A stretch of 6,323 bases of DNA from NCBI GenBank assembly GCA_023402845.1, contig JAEYFP010000042.1, forward strand, positions 1 through 6,323, in the 5' to 3' direction. This DNA comes from Bacillota bacterium. GTDB lineage: Bacteria > Bacillota > Clostridia > Lachnospirales > Lachnospiraceae. Numbering within the stretch: position 1 is the stretch's first letter; every line of letters starts with the position of its first letter. Both the position numbers and the translations under genes were made by a program. The notes below the pieces were generated by a model, which worked only from the letters and a program-made list of their open reading frames with translations, did not search any database and was not told the DNA's origin. Below are positions 1 through 6,315 of this stretch, in pieces.

Positions 1-49
1 ATACGTATCCATGTCTGACTATTATCTGAAAATCTGTGAAAACTAAAGA

Positions 50-82
50 ACCGCCGTATACCGAACGGTACGTACGTGCGGT
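50..82 (+). ncRNA. Group II intron domain V (catalytic hairpin), atypical lower stem
   Basis: Domain V holds the metal-binding catalytic core of group II introns. Here C55-A58 pairs with U73-G76. A two-base CG bulge (71-72) sits in the usual position, and the upper stem U59-C62/G67-A70 closes a GAAC tetraloop (63-66). The lower stem pairs A50-C54 with G78-U82, leaving U77 bulged. The CGC at 52-54 occupies the catalytic triad position. In typical introns of this kind the G of the triad forms a G-U wobble and the stem has no extra bulge; here G53 appears to pair with C79. The loop is also not a strict GNRA. The element may be a divergent or decayed copy. Confidence 0.68.
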
Positions 83-84
83 GT

Positions 85-126
85 GGGAGGTCGGCTAATC
101 AATTAATGGTTAGACCCCTACCCGAT
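85..126 (+). ncRNA. Group II intron domain VI with branch-point A120
   Basis: G85-G87 pairs with C121-C123, and A88-G90 pairs with C117-T119. This leaves A120 unpaired, as expected for the adenosine whose 2'-OH attacks the 5' splice site. The distal stem pairs C95-C100 with G108-G113 around an AT-rich loop (101-107); the middle of the stem (91-94 against 114-116) is imperfect. The predicted 3' splice site follows T126. Confidence 0.7.
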
Positions 127-139
127 AATAAAAAAAATA

Positions 140-148
140 TGTTATACT
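140..148 (+). promoter_or_regulatory. Candidate extended -10 promoter for dnaE
   Basis: TGTTATACT contains a TGn extension followed by TATACT (143-148), five of six matches to the sigma-A -10 box. No good -35 box lies 17-18 bases upstream; that position (about 119-125) falls inside the intron's domain VI. Transcription would start near 155, giving a leader of about 20 bases before dnaE. Readthrough from the intron is the alternative. Confidence 0.45.
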
Positions 149-159
149 ATTCAAAAGGG

Positions 160-167
160 AAGGAGGG
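160..167 (+). promoter_or_regulatory. dnaE ribosome binding site
   Basis: AAGGAGGG lies ten bases before ATG 178 and is a near-perfect match to the 16S anti-Shine-Dalgarno sequence. It decides the start: the longer open frame from GTG 76 begins inside the group II intron and has no comparable site. Confidence 0.85.
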
Positions 168-177
168 AAAGATAGCA

Positions 178-3100
178 ATGGCATTTACGCATCTTCATAC
201 TCATACGGAGTACAGTCTTTTGGATGGCTCCAATAAAATTAAAGAATATATTCAGCGCGTGAAGGAACTTGGTATGGATTCGGCCGCGATTACCGATCAC
301 GGTGTCATGTACGGAGTGGTTGATTTTTATCGCGCTGCGAAAGAGGCCGGTATCAGGCCGATCATCGGATGCGAGGTCTATGTTGCGCCTAACTCCCGTT
401 TTGATAAAGAAATCACAGGCGGTGAGGATCGGTATTATCACCTCGTGCTGCTCGCAGAAAATAATACGGGCTACGGCAACTTGATGAAAATAGTCAGCAA
501 GGGCTTTACGGAGGGTTATTATTACCGGCCTCGTGTAGATATGGAAATACTGAAGGAATATCATGAGGGAATTATTGCACTTTCCGCCTGTCTTGCGGGG
601 GAGGTACAGCGCTATATTCAAAAGGGGCTTTATGAGGAGGCAAAGAAAACAGCGCTGAAATACGAATCCTGCTTTGGTGTGGGCAACTATTTTTTGGAGC
701 TGCAGGATCATGGCATTCCCGAGCAAAAGACCGTGAATGCCGCACTGCTGCGCATGAGTCAGGAGCTGGAAATTCCGCTTGTTGCTACAAATGATATCCA
801 TTATACCTATGCGGAAGATGCTGCGCCGCATGACATCCTGCTCTGTATCCAGACAGGGAAGAAGCTGCAGGATGAGAACCGTATGCGCTATGAGGGGGGA
901 CAGTATTATGTAAAGTCCGAGGAGGACATGAAGGCACTGTTTCCGTATGCGGTGGAGGCGTTGGAGAATACACATAAAATTGCGGAGCGCTGCAATGTCG
1001 AAATTGAATTCGGCGTGACGAAGCTGCCGCATTTTGAGGTGCCTGAGGGCTATACCTCATGGGAATATTTAAATAAAATATGTTTTGAGGGGCTTGCAAA
1101 GCGATATCCGGATTATGGGGAGGAGTTAGAGAAGCGGCTTAATTACGAGTTGGATACCATTCACAGCATGGGGTTTGTCGATTACTTTTTGATCGTCTGG
1201 GATTTCATCCGGTTTGCGAAATCAAACGGTATTGCGGTCGGCCCGGGACGAGGTTCCGCTGCGGGCAGTGTCGTTTCTTATTGTCTGGAAATCACGAATA
1301 TCGATCCGATCAAGTACAACCTGCTGTTTGAGCGTTTTTTGAATCCGGAGCGTATTTCTATGCCGGATATCGATATTGACTTCTGCTTTGAGAGAAGACA
1401 GGAGGTCATTGATTATGTTGTGGAAAAATACGGAAAAGAGAAGGTAGTACAGATCGTAACGTTTGGGACACTTGCCGCTAAGGGCGTAATCCGTGATGTC
1501 GGACGAGTTATGGATCTGCCGTATGCCTATGTGGACTCAATCGCCAAAATGGTTCCGAATGAGCAGAATATAACGATGACGCTGGAGCGGGCATTGGAAT
1601 CAAACCGGGATTTTAAAAATTTGTACGAGTCGGATGAGCAGGTGAAAAAATTAATTGACATGTGCAGACGTCTCGAAGGGCTTCCCCGTCATTCGTCCAT
1701 GCACGCGGCGGGTGTTGTGATCTGTCCGAGGTCTGCGGATGAATTCGTGCCGCTCTCAAGAGGGTCCGACGGTTCTGTCACAACGCAGTTCGTCATGACC
1801 ACGATCGAAGAGCTGGGGCTTTTGAAAATGGATTTTCTCGGTCTTCGTACGCTGACCGTGATCCAGAACGCCGTGCGCTTTGTGGAGGAAAATACGGGAA
1901 CGGTTATTGATATAGACAATGTTAATTTTAACGATAAGGCGGTTTTGGATTCGATCGGCACGGGGCGTACCGACGGTGTGTTCCAGCTGGAAAGTGCCGG
2001 AATGAAAAGCTTCATGAAAGAGCTGAAGCCGGAAAGTCTTGAAGATATCATCGCGGGTATTTCACTCTATCGTCCGGGGCCGATGGATTTTATCCCGCAG
2101 TACATCAAAGGGAAAAATCATACGGGACCGATCCATTATGATTGCCCGCAGCTTGAACCGATCCTTGCACCGACATACGGCTGTATTGTCTATCAGGAGC
2201 AGGTTATGCGGATCGTGCGGGAGCTTGGCGGTTATACGCTTGGCCGAAGCGATCTCGTACGCCGTGCCATGTCAAAGAAAAAGCAGTCGGTTATGATCAA
2301 GGAACGCCATAATTTTATTTACGGCAATGAAGAAGAGGGGGTGCCGGGCTGCGTAAAAAACGGGATCAGTGAAGAGGTTGCGAGCAGGATCTATGACAGC
2401 ATGATGGATTTTGCCAAATATGCCTTCAATAAATCCCACGCGGCAGCCTATGCGGTTGTTGCGTACCAGACCGCTTATTTGAAACACTATTATCCGATCG
2501 AATTCATGGCGGCACTCATGACGTCGGTCATCGACAATTCCGGAAAGGTCGCGGAATACATTTATACGTGCAAGACGATGGGCATCAAGATTCTGCCGCC
2601 TGATATCAACGAAGGAATGGCCGGCTTTTCTGTCACAAACGGCTGCATCCGGTATGGACTCGCATCAATCAAAAGCATCGGATGGCCCGTGATCGAAGCG
2701 ATTGTGGCGGAACGAAGAGAGCGCGGGAAATTTACGAATTTAAAAGATTTCATTGTCCGGCTTTCGGGAAAAGAAGTCAACAAGAGGACGATCGAAAGCT
2801 TTATCAAATCAGGGGCGCTGGACAGCCTTGGCGGCACGAGAAAGCAGTTTATGAGCGTTTATATTCAGATCATGGACAGCATCAACCAGGATAAGAAGAA
2901 TAACATGGCCGGACAGCTGTCGCTGTTTGATATTGCGGATGAGGATCAAAAGGAGGAGTTTGAAGTCAGGCTGCCCGAGGTAGGAGAATACAGCAGGGAG
3001 CTGCTGCTCAGCTTTGAAAAAGAAGTGCTCGGCATTTATGTAAGCGGACATCCTCTGCAGGCAGATGAAGTGATGTGGAAAAAGAAAATCACGGCGTATA

Positions 3101-3633
3101 CATCCGATTTTGCGCTGGAGGAGGAAACACAGTCCGTCAAAGTGCAGGATGGAGACAGGGTGACGATCGGCGGGCTGATCGAGCACAAGACGATCAAGCA
3201 TACGAAAACAGGGAAGACGATGGCATTTTTGAATATTGAAGACCTTGTCGGTACGGTAGAGGTGATTGTCTGGCCTGGTGATTACGAGAAAAATGCGAGG
3301 TGGCTTGCGGAGGATTCCAAGGTGTTTATTCAAGGCCGTGTCAATGCCGAAGAAGAAAAGGATGCAAAGCTTATCTGTGAGAAGGTCATCCCATTTGAGA
3401 GTATTCCGAAAAAGCTATGGATTAAGTTCAAGACGCGCGAAGAATACCGGGCACGGGAAGAGGAGCTGCTGCGTACGATCAGCGATTCCGACGGAAACGA
3501 TGCGGTTGTCGTCTATGTCGAGGCAACGAAGGAAATCAAAAATCTGCCGAGAAGCAGAAGTGTGCTTGCCGGTCAGGAGCTGCTTGCGCAGCTCGGTCAA
3601 TTATTCGGTGCAGAGAATGTAAAAATCGTGTAA
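178..3633 (+). CDS. dnaE: DNA polymerase III alpha subunit, DnaE type
   Basis: The product is a 1151-residue C-family replicative DNA polymerase that adds dNTPs to primers at the replication fork. In Firmicutes it commonly works beside PolC, extending RNA primers. An N-terminal PHP domain (about 1-210) has HLHTH with H7 and H9, ITDHG (D40, H41), E66, H88, C138, and D206/H208, so its metal-binding set looks complete. The palm has GPGRGSAAGS (355-364), MPDIDIDF with catalytic D399 and D401, and KMDFLGLRTLT with the third aspartate D552. A helix-hairpin-helix region spans about 824-885. QLSLFD at 913-918 is a sliding-clamp binding motif, and an OB-fold (about 995-1075) follows. The length fits DnaE rather than PolC, which carries an inserted exonuclease. 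MAFTHLHTHTEYSLLDG is the normal family N terminus, supporting ATG 178. The frame is intact. Confidence 0.97.
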   Translation: MAFTHLHTHTEYSLLDGSNKIKEYIQRVKELGMDSAAITDHGVMYGVVDFYRAAKEAGIRPIIGCEVYVAPNSRFDKEITGGEDRYYHLVLLAENNTGYGNLMKIVSKGFTEGYYYRPRVDMEILKEYHEGIIALSACLAGEVQRYIQKGLYEEAKKTALKYESCFGVGNYFLELQDHGIPEQKTVNAALLRMSQELEIPLVATNDIHYTYAEDAAPHDILLCIQTGKKLQDENRMRYEGGQYYVKSEEDMKALFPYAVEALENTHKIAERCNVEIEFGVTKLPHFEVPEGYTSWEYLNKICFEGLAKRYPDYGEELEKRLNYELDTIHSMGFVDYFLIVWDFIRFAKSNGIAVGPGRGSAAGSVVSYCLEITNIDPIKYNLLFERFLNPERISMPDIDIDFCFERRQEVIDYVVEKYGKEKVVQIVTFGTLAAKGVIRDVGRVMDLPYAYVDSIAKMVPNEQNITMTLERALESNRDFKNLYESDEQVKKLIDMCRRLEGLPRHSSMHAAGVVICPRSADEFVPLSRGSDGSVTTQFVMTTIEELGLLKMDFLGLRTLTVIQNAVRFVEENTGTVIDIDNVNFNDKAVLDSIGTGRTDGVFQLESAGMKSFMKELKPESLEDIIAGISLYRPGPMDFIPQYIKGKNHTGPIHYDCPQLEPILAPTYGCIVYQEQVMRIVRELGGYTLGRSDLVRRAMSKKKQSVMIKERHNFIYGNEEEGVPGCVKNGISEEVASRIYDSMMDFAKYAFNKSHAAAYAVVAYQTAYLKHYYPIEFMAALMTSVIDNSGKVAEYIYTCKTMGIKILPPDINEGMAGFSVTNGCIRYGLASIKSIGWPVIEAIVAERRERGKFTNLKDFIVRLSGKEVNKRTIESFIKSGALDSLGGTRKQFMSVYIQIMDSINQDKKNNMAGQLSLFDIADEDQKEEFEVRLPEVGEYSRELLLSFEKEVLGIYVSGHPLQADEVMWKKKITAYTSDFALEEETQSVKVQDGDRVTIGGLIEHKTIKHTKTGKTMAFLNIEDLVGTVEVIVWPGDYEKNARWLAEDSKVFIQGRVNAEEEKDAKLICEKVIPFESIPKKLWIKFKTREEYRAREEELLRTISDSDGNDAVVVYVEATKEIKNLPRSRSVLAGQELLAQLGQLFGAENVKIV

Positions 3634-3659
3634 TATCGGCGGTTCCGCAATCAAGCATT

Positions 3660-3713
3660 ATAATTTTTATTATATAGGAAATTGCTTCGAATTTCCTATA
3701 CAATAAAATTATA
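3660..3713. repeat. Long AT-rich imperfect inverted repeat after dnaE
   Basis: The arms 3660-3683 and 3690-3713 pair over about 23 bases around the loop GCTTCG. The inner part, ATAGGAAATT against AATTTCCTAT, is perfect; further out there is one A/C mismatch and one bulged T. The symmetry means the same hairpin forms on either strand. There is no T-run after the right arm, so it is not a textbook terminator, though it could stop or protect the dnaE transcript. It could also be a copy of a dispersed palindromic repeat. It starts 26 bases after the dnaE stop codon. Confidence 0.65.
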
Positions 3714-3730
3714 TGCGCAGCTACGCGCGC

Positions 3731-3793
3731 AGAACAAAAGCTGTGCTGCCGGAATATTTGGCCGTGGGAGCGTGCGGAGCACACTTTTGTTCT
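3731..3793. terminator. Candidate bidirectional terminator hairpin between dnaE and pfkA
   Basis: The left arm AGAACAAAAGCTGTGCT (3731-3747) pairs with AGCACACTTTTGTTCT (3778-3793), with one bulged C. The left arm is A-rich and the right arm T-rich at their outer ends, the pattern of a terminator usable from both sides. The 30-base interior can add a CCG/CGG pairing (3749-3751 with 3775-3777). A competing small hairpin, GTGC-GGA-GCAC (3772-3782), is followed by a T-rich stretch. The large loop is unusual, so a dispersed repeat or RNA element remains possible. The right arm touches the -35 box of the pfkA promoter. Confidence 0.45.
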
Positions 3794-3821
3794 TGAAATG
3801 CGGCAACAAAAAGGGTAGAAT
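3793..3821 (+). promoter_or_regulatory. pfkA sigma-A promoter
   Basis: TTGAAA (3793-3798), a 17-base spacer and TAGAAT (3816-3821) match the sigma-A consensus at five of six bases in each box, with ideal spacing. Transcription would start near 3828, leaving a leader of about 45 bases. It indicates that pfkA can be expressed independently of dnaE. Confidence 0.72.
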
Positions 3822-3840
3822 ATAAAAGATTAATGATTTG

Positions 3841-3856
3841 CCGGCCGAACGGCCGG
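3841..3856 (+). promoter_or_regulatory. GC-rich hairpin in the pfkA leader
   Basis: CCGGCC (3841-3846) pairs perfectly with GGCCGG (3851-3856) around a GAAC loop. It stands near the expected 5' end of the pfkA mRNA and ends four bases before the Shine-Dalgarno sequence. It could stabilise the message, modulate ribosome access, or bind a regulator. There is no T-run, so it is not a terminator. Confidence 0.6.
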
Positions 3857-3859
3857 AAC

Positions 3860-3866
3860 AGGAGGT
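3860..3866 (+). promoter_or_regulatory. pfkA ribosome binding site
   Basis: AGGAGGT lies six bases before ATG 3873 and is a perfect match to the anti-Shine-Dalgarno core. It fixes the start codon. Confidence 0.85.
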
Positions 3867-3872
3867 CTTGAT

Positions 3873-4847
3873 ATGACTAAAGAAGTTAATACAATCGGCG
3901 TACTGACGAGCGGTGGAGACGCGCCCGGCATGAATGCTGCTATTAGGGCAGTCGTCAGAAGAGCGCTGACAAAGGGGAAAAAGGTAAAGGGTATTCAAAA
4001 GGGTTATCAGGGACTTCTAAATGAGGAAATTGTGGATATGGCTCGTCACGACGTATCCGATATTATTCAAAAGGGAGGTACGATTCTGCGTACGGCCCGC
4101 TGTGAAGAATTCAAAACACAGGAGGGGCAGATAAGAGGAGCGGAAGTCTGCAGAAAGCACGGAATAGAAGGACTGGTTGTTATCGGCGGAGATGGCTCCT
4201 ACAAGGGTGCGCAGGCACTTGCTATGCACGGAATTAATACAATCGGCCTGCCGGGTACAATCGATTTGGATATTGCCTGTACGGATTATACGATTGGATT
4301 TGACACGGCAGTCAATACGGCGATGCAGGCGATCGACAAGGTGCGCGACACTTCTTCTTCTCACGAACGCTGCAGCATCATCGAGGTAATGGGAAGAAAC
4401 GCAGGCTATATTGCGCTATGGTGCGGTGTGGCAAACGGCGCGGAGGATATTCTTCTTCCAGAAAAATATGAATTTAACGAACAGGAAATTATTAATAATA
4501 TCATCAATAATAAAAAGAAGGGCAAAACGCATCACATCATCATCAATGCCGAAGGCATCGGACATTCGACTTCAATGGCAAAACGGATTGAAGCGGCAAC
4601 CGGTGTTGAGACGAGGGCCACGATTTTAGGTTATATGCAGCGCGGGGGTTCGCCGACCTGCAAGGATCGGTTTTATGCTTCGATGATGGGTGCTTATGCT
4701 GTGGATTTGCTGTGCGCAGGCAAAACAAACAGAGTCGTCGGTGTGAAGCACGGTGACTATGTGGACTTTGACATTGATGAAGCGCTTGCGATGCAGAAGG
4801 ATATTCCGGAGTATGAATATGAAGTCAGCAGGATGCTATCGATTTGA
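3873..4847 (+). CDS. pfkA: ATP-dependent 6-phosphofructokinase
   Basis: This cytosolic enzyme phosphorylates fructose 6-phosphate to fructose 1,6-bisphosphate, the committed step of glycolysis. Its 324 residues match the usual length of the bacterial allosteric tetramer. TSGGDAPGMNAAIR (12-25) forms the nucleotide site. GGDGS (105-109) with G108, and PGTID with G128, mark the ATP-using rather than the pyrophosphate-using type. D131 is the catalytic base. R166, MGR (173-175), E227, R248 and R257 line the sugar-phosphate site. R25, R29, R58 and E191 align with the effector site of the E. coli enzyme, so ADP/PEP-type control is plausible. Two positions differ from E. coli: L132 replaces Asn in TIDND, and Y254 replaces the His of LGHIQRGG. 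The gene has its own promoter and a strong ribosome binding site. Alignments are from memory. Confidence 0.96.
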   Translation: MTKEVNTIGVLTSGGDAPGMNAAIRAVVRRALTKGKKVKGIQKGYQGLLNEEIVDMARHDVSDIIQKGGTILRTARCEEFKTQEGQIRGAEVCRKHGIEGLVVIGGDGSYKGAQALAMHGINTIGLPGTIDLDIACTDYTIGFDTAVNTAMQAIDKVRDTSSSHERCSIIEVMGRNAGYIALWCGVANGAEDILLPEKYEFNEQEIINNIINNKKKGKTHHIIINAEGIGHSTSMAKRIEAATGVETRATILGYMQRGGSPTCKDRFYASMMGAYAVDLLCAGKTNRVVGVKHGDYVDFDIDEALAMQKDIPEYEYEVSRMLSI

Positions 4848-4977
4848 CACCTTTTGTCACGGAGTATGGAAGGTTGAAAAAGAATAGTAAAGATTATCCA
4901 TTCCCATAAGGGCATAGCAAACAAGCCATCATACGGTGGAAAATTGAAAATTGAATATGTAGCAAAGTTAAGGTTTA
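4848..4977. other. Spacer between pfkA and the convergent transposase; includes the downstream end of the IS
   Basis: No gene is visible. TGACA-CCTTT-TGTCA (4845-4859) overlaps the pfkA stop codon, but its 5-bp stem lacks a T-run. CCATC-ATAC-GGTGG (4926-4939) is another small hairpin. AATTGAAAATTGAA is a short direct repeat near 4943. No convincing terminator separates the convergent genes. The end of the insertion sequence must lie in this stretch, but IS110 elements usually lack terminal inverted repeats and target duplications, so it cannot be placed by eye. Confidence 0.5.
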
Positions 4978-6222
4978 TTAAGTAGCTGACTTGATTTTAT
5001 ATCCTTGAAACTGTGCCATTAAGATAGCCTGTTCAACCGTAATTTCGCGTTGAACAGGAAGAACATCACTTTTTTGGTAGAGTTCTGCATTATAGGGTTC
5101 CTTATTTTTCAGCATGTTGTATAATGCTGTTAGAAGCATTCTCGCAATAGCGATGATTGCCTTCTTGTGACCGCGACATCTTCTTAACCGAAGATAGCGG
5201 TTGCGAATTTCAGGATGCTTTTCGCTCTTCACCACGGAATTAGCACATTGAACCAGTAGTGGCTTGATATAGCATCCGGCTTTGGATACCCGGACAGATT
5301 TTTTCTTCCCTGCACTTTCATTGTTGGTTGGAGTAAGACCAGCCCAAGAGCATAGGTGTTTCGCCGAAGGAAAAGCCTCCATGTTAGAGCCGATTTCGGA
5401 GATGATTCCGATTGCAGTAAAAGTGTTCTTAAAGGATGGAGCGGTTAGGATTAGGTCGAGTTCTTGCTGATAGGGACTGGCGAGCGCAAGAATCAGTTCT
5501 TCTAACTCTGCTTTCCGGGATTCAAGGTTCTCAAAGTGTTTTTTGATGATCTTTAATTTACCAGCCTGTTCAGGTGAAATAAAACCGTCAACGGCGAGCT
5601 CCAAATCAGGAAGTTTTTTCTTCATGGAGCCATGAATTAAAGGTTCAATGTCAAAAGACGTGTCTTCGGGATTTTCAAGAATCATATCCAGAATCTTCAT
5701 AGAACTTTTGCCAAAAGTGTCCGAGACAACGGAAGCCAGTTGAATGTTGGAGACCGTGAGGCAGTTTTGAAGACGGTTCTTCTCGCTGGACATAAAGCAG
5801 GTCAGTTTGTGACGATAGCGCATTAAGTCGCGAAGTTGTCTGATATCAGCAGGGGGCATAAAGCTGCCGGCAACAAGATCATGCTTAAACAGGTCAGCAA
5901 TCCATTTGGCATCTTTCTTGTCAGTTTTTTTACCACGAATAGCCTTAACATACTTTGGATGAGCAAGGACGATAGAGCAGTTAGATTCCAGCACGTTATA
6001 AACGGGAATCCAATACTTTCCAGTACTCTCCATGCAGACATCCTGACAGTGATTGTCAAGCAGCCACTGTAACAATTCCTTTAACCCTTGTGTGAAGGTA
6101 GAGAAACGATGGCGCTTGTAGGTGGTAACACCTTGTTTGTTAGTGGAAGCGATGCAAGCAACGACAAAAGTTTTGTGAACATCAATCCCACAACAGATTT
6201 GATACACAATTTTTAAAGCCAT
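4978..6222 (-). CDS. IS110-family transposase (DEDD recombinase)
   Basis: The 414-residue product is the recombinase that cuts and joins insertion sequence ends and target, guided by a bridge RNA in this family. The RuvC-like N-terminal domain has GIDVHK (D14), MESTGKYW (E65) and KTDKKDAKWIADLF (D101, D104), a complete DEDD set. A charged, probably coiled-coil stretch follows around 195-235. The C-terminal Tnp_20 domain has FTAIGIISEIG, then SWAGLTPTNNESAGKKKS with S303 as the likely nucleophilic serine, and VSKAGCYIKPLLVQCA. ATG 6222 is chosen because AAAGGAG lies five bases upstream; an in-frame TTG at 6252 would add ten residues but overlaps the leader hairpin. The gene is full length with no frameshift, so the copy may be active. 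It converges on pfkA. Confidence 0.95.
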   Translation of the reverse strand: MALKIVYQICCGIDVHKTFVVACIASTNKQGVTTYKRHRFSTFTQGLKELLQWLLDNHCQDVCMESTGKYWIPVYNVLESNCSIVLAHPKYVKAIRGKKTDKKDAKWIADLFKHDLVAGSFMPPADIRQLRDLMRYRHKLTCFMSSEKNRLQNCLTVSNIQLASVVSDTFGKSSMKILDMILENPEDTSFDIEPLIHGSMKKKLPDLELAVDGFISPEQAGKLKIIKKHFENLESRKAELEELILALASPYQQELDLILTAPSFKNTFTAIGIISEIGSNMEAFPSAKHLCSWAGLTPTNNESAGKKKSVRVSKAGCYIKPLLVQCANSVVKSEKHPEIRNRYLRLRRCRGHKKAIIAIARMLLTALYNMLKNKEPYNAELYQKSDVLPVQREITVEQAILMAQFQGYKIKSAT

Positions 6223-6227
6223 AGGGG

Positions 6228-6234
6228 CTCCTTT
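6228..6234 (-). promoter_or_regulatory. Transposase ribosome binding site
   Basis: AAAGGAG on the minus strand lies five bases before ATG 6222. It supports this start over the TTG at 6252. Confidence 0.7.
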
Positions 6235-6236
6235 CA

Positions 6237-6250
6237 GAACCGTAAGGTTC
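6237..6250 (-). promoter_or_regulatory. Small hairpin just before the transposase ribosome binding site
   Basis: On the minus strand GAACC-TTAC-GGTTC forms a perfect 5-bp stem with a four-base loop, ending two bases before the Shine-Dalgarno sequence. It may mark the 3' end of a bridge RNA or limit transposase translation. Confidence 0.4.
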
Positions 6251-6294
6251 AATAGAATGATAGGGAGTAGACGGCATTGACTGAATGCTTAGGA

Positions 6295-6315
6295 TTAAAA
6301 CGAGAGTTGTTTTAA
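6295..6315 (-). ncRNA. Hairpin in the putative bridge RNA region of the IS110 element
   Basis: TTAAAAC (6295-6301) and GTTTTAA (6309-6315) form a perfect 7-bp inverted repeat around a 7-base loop, about 75-95 bases upstream of the transposase start. Bridge RNAs of IS110 elements lie in this position and are built from stem-loops with guide loops. Only the stem is seen; the guide function is inference, and the rest of the RNA may be outside the window. A DNA-binding palindrome is the alternative. Confidence 0.35.

Larger units (their letters stand above)
1..126 (+). mobile_element. 3' end of a group II intron (left part outside window)
   Basis: The first 126 bases read as the tail of a bacterial group II intron, a self-splicing ribozyme and retroelement. 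A domain V-like hairpin at 50-82 is followed directly by a domain VI hairpin at 85-126. The latter has an unpaired A120 seven bases from the end, and the sequence ends in CCCGAT, fitting the usual AY 3' terminus of such introns. The 3' exon would start at 127. The reverse transcriptase/maturase and the 5' ribozyme domains would lie to the left, outside the window. Bases 1-49 would be the end of domain IV; one frame (2-46) stays open to a TAA at 44-46 and could be the last codons of the maturase, but this is unproven. The intron lies in the same orientation as dnaE, 51 bases before its start codon. The assignment rests on structure and remembered family sequence, not on a search. Confidence 0.75.

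Noticed and set aside
76..177. 34-residue N-terminal extension of DnaE from GTG 76
   Set aside because: It begins inside the group II intron, has no good ribosome binding site, and the family N terminus starts at ATG 178 behind AAGGAGGG.
151..1032. 293-codon open frame on the minus strand inside dnaE
   Set aside because: It is antisense to the conserved PHP coding region, has no recognisable motifs and no ribosome binding site; a shadow of dnaE codon use.
2809..3333. 174-codon minus-strand open frame in the dnaE 3' part
   Set aside because: It opposes the conserved clamp-binding and OB-fold coding region and looks like no known protein.
3266..3622. 118-codon plus-strand open frame overlapping dnaE
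   Set aside because: Arg/Ser-rich out-of-frame translation of dnaE with no initiation signal.
3536..3998. Minus-strand open frames across the dnaE-pfkA spacer
   Set aside because: They run through two hairpins and both flanking genes, have no ribosome binding site, and read as low-information protein.
4017..4364. 115-codon minus-strand open frame inside pfkA
   Set aside because: Antisense shadow of a highly conserved enzyme.
4845..4859. TGACA/TGTCA hairpin as a pfkA terminator
   Set aside because: Five-base stem overlapping the stop codon without a following T-run; too weak to call.
6250..6300. Transposase promoter with TATCAT -10 box on the minus strand
   Set aside because: The hexamer 17 bases upstream (TTCAGT) is a poor -35 box; in this family promoters often form across the joined ends, so no call is made.
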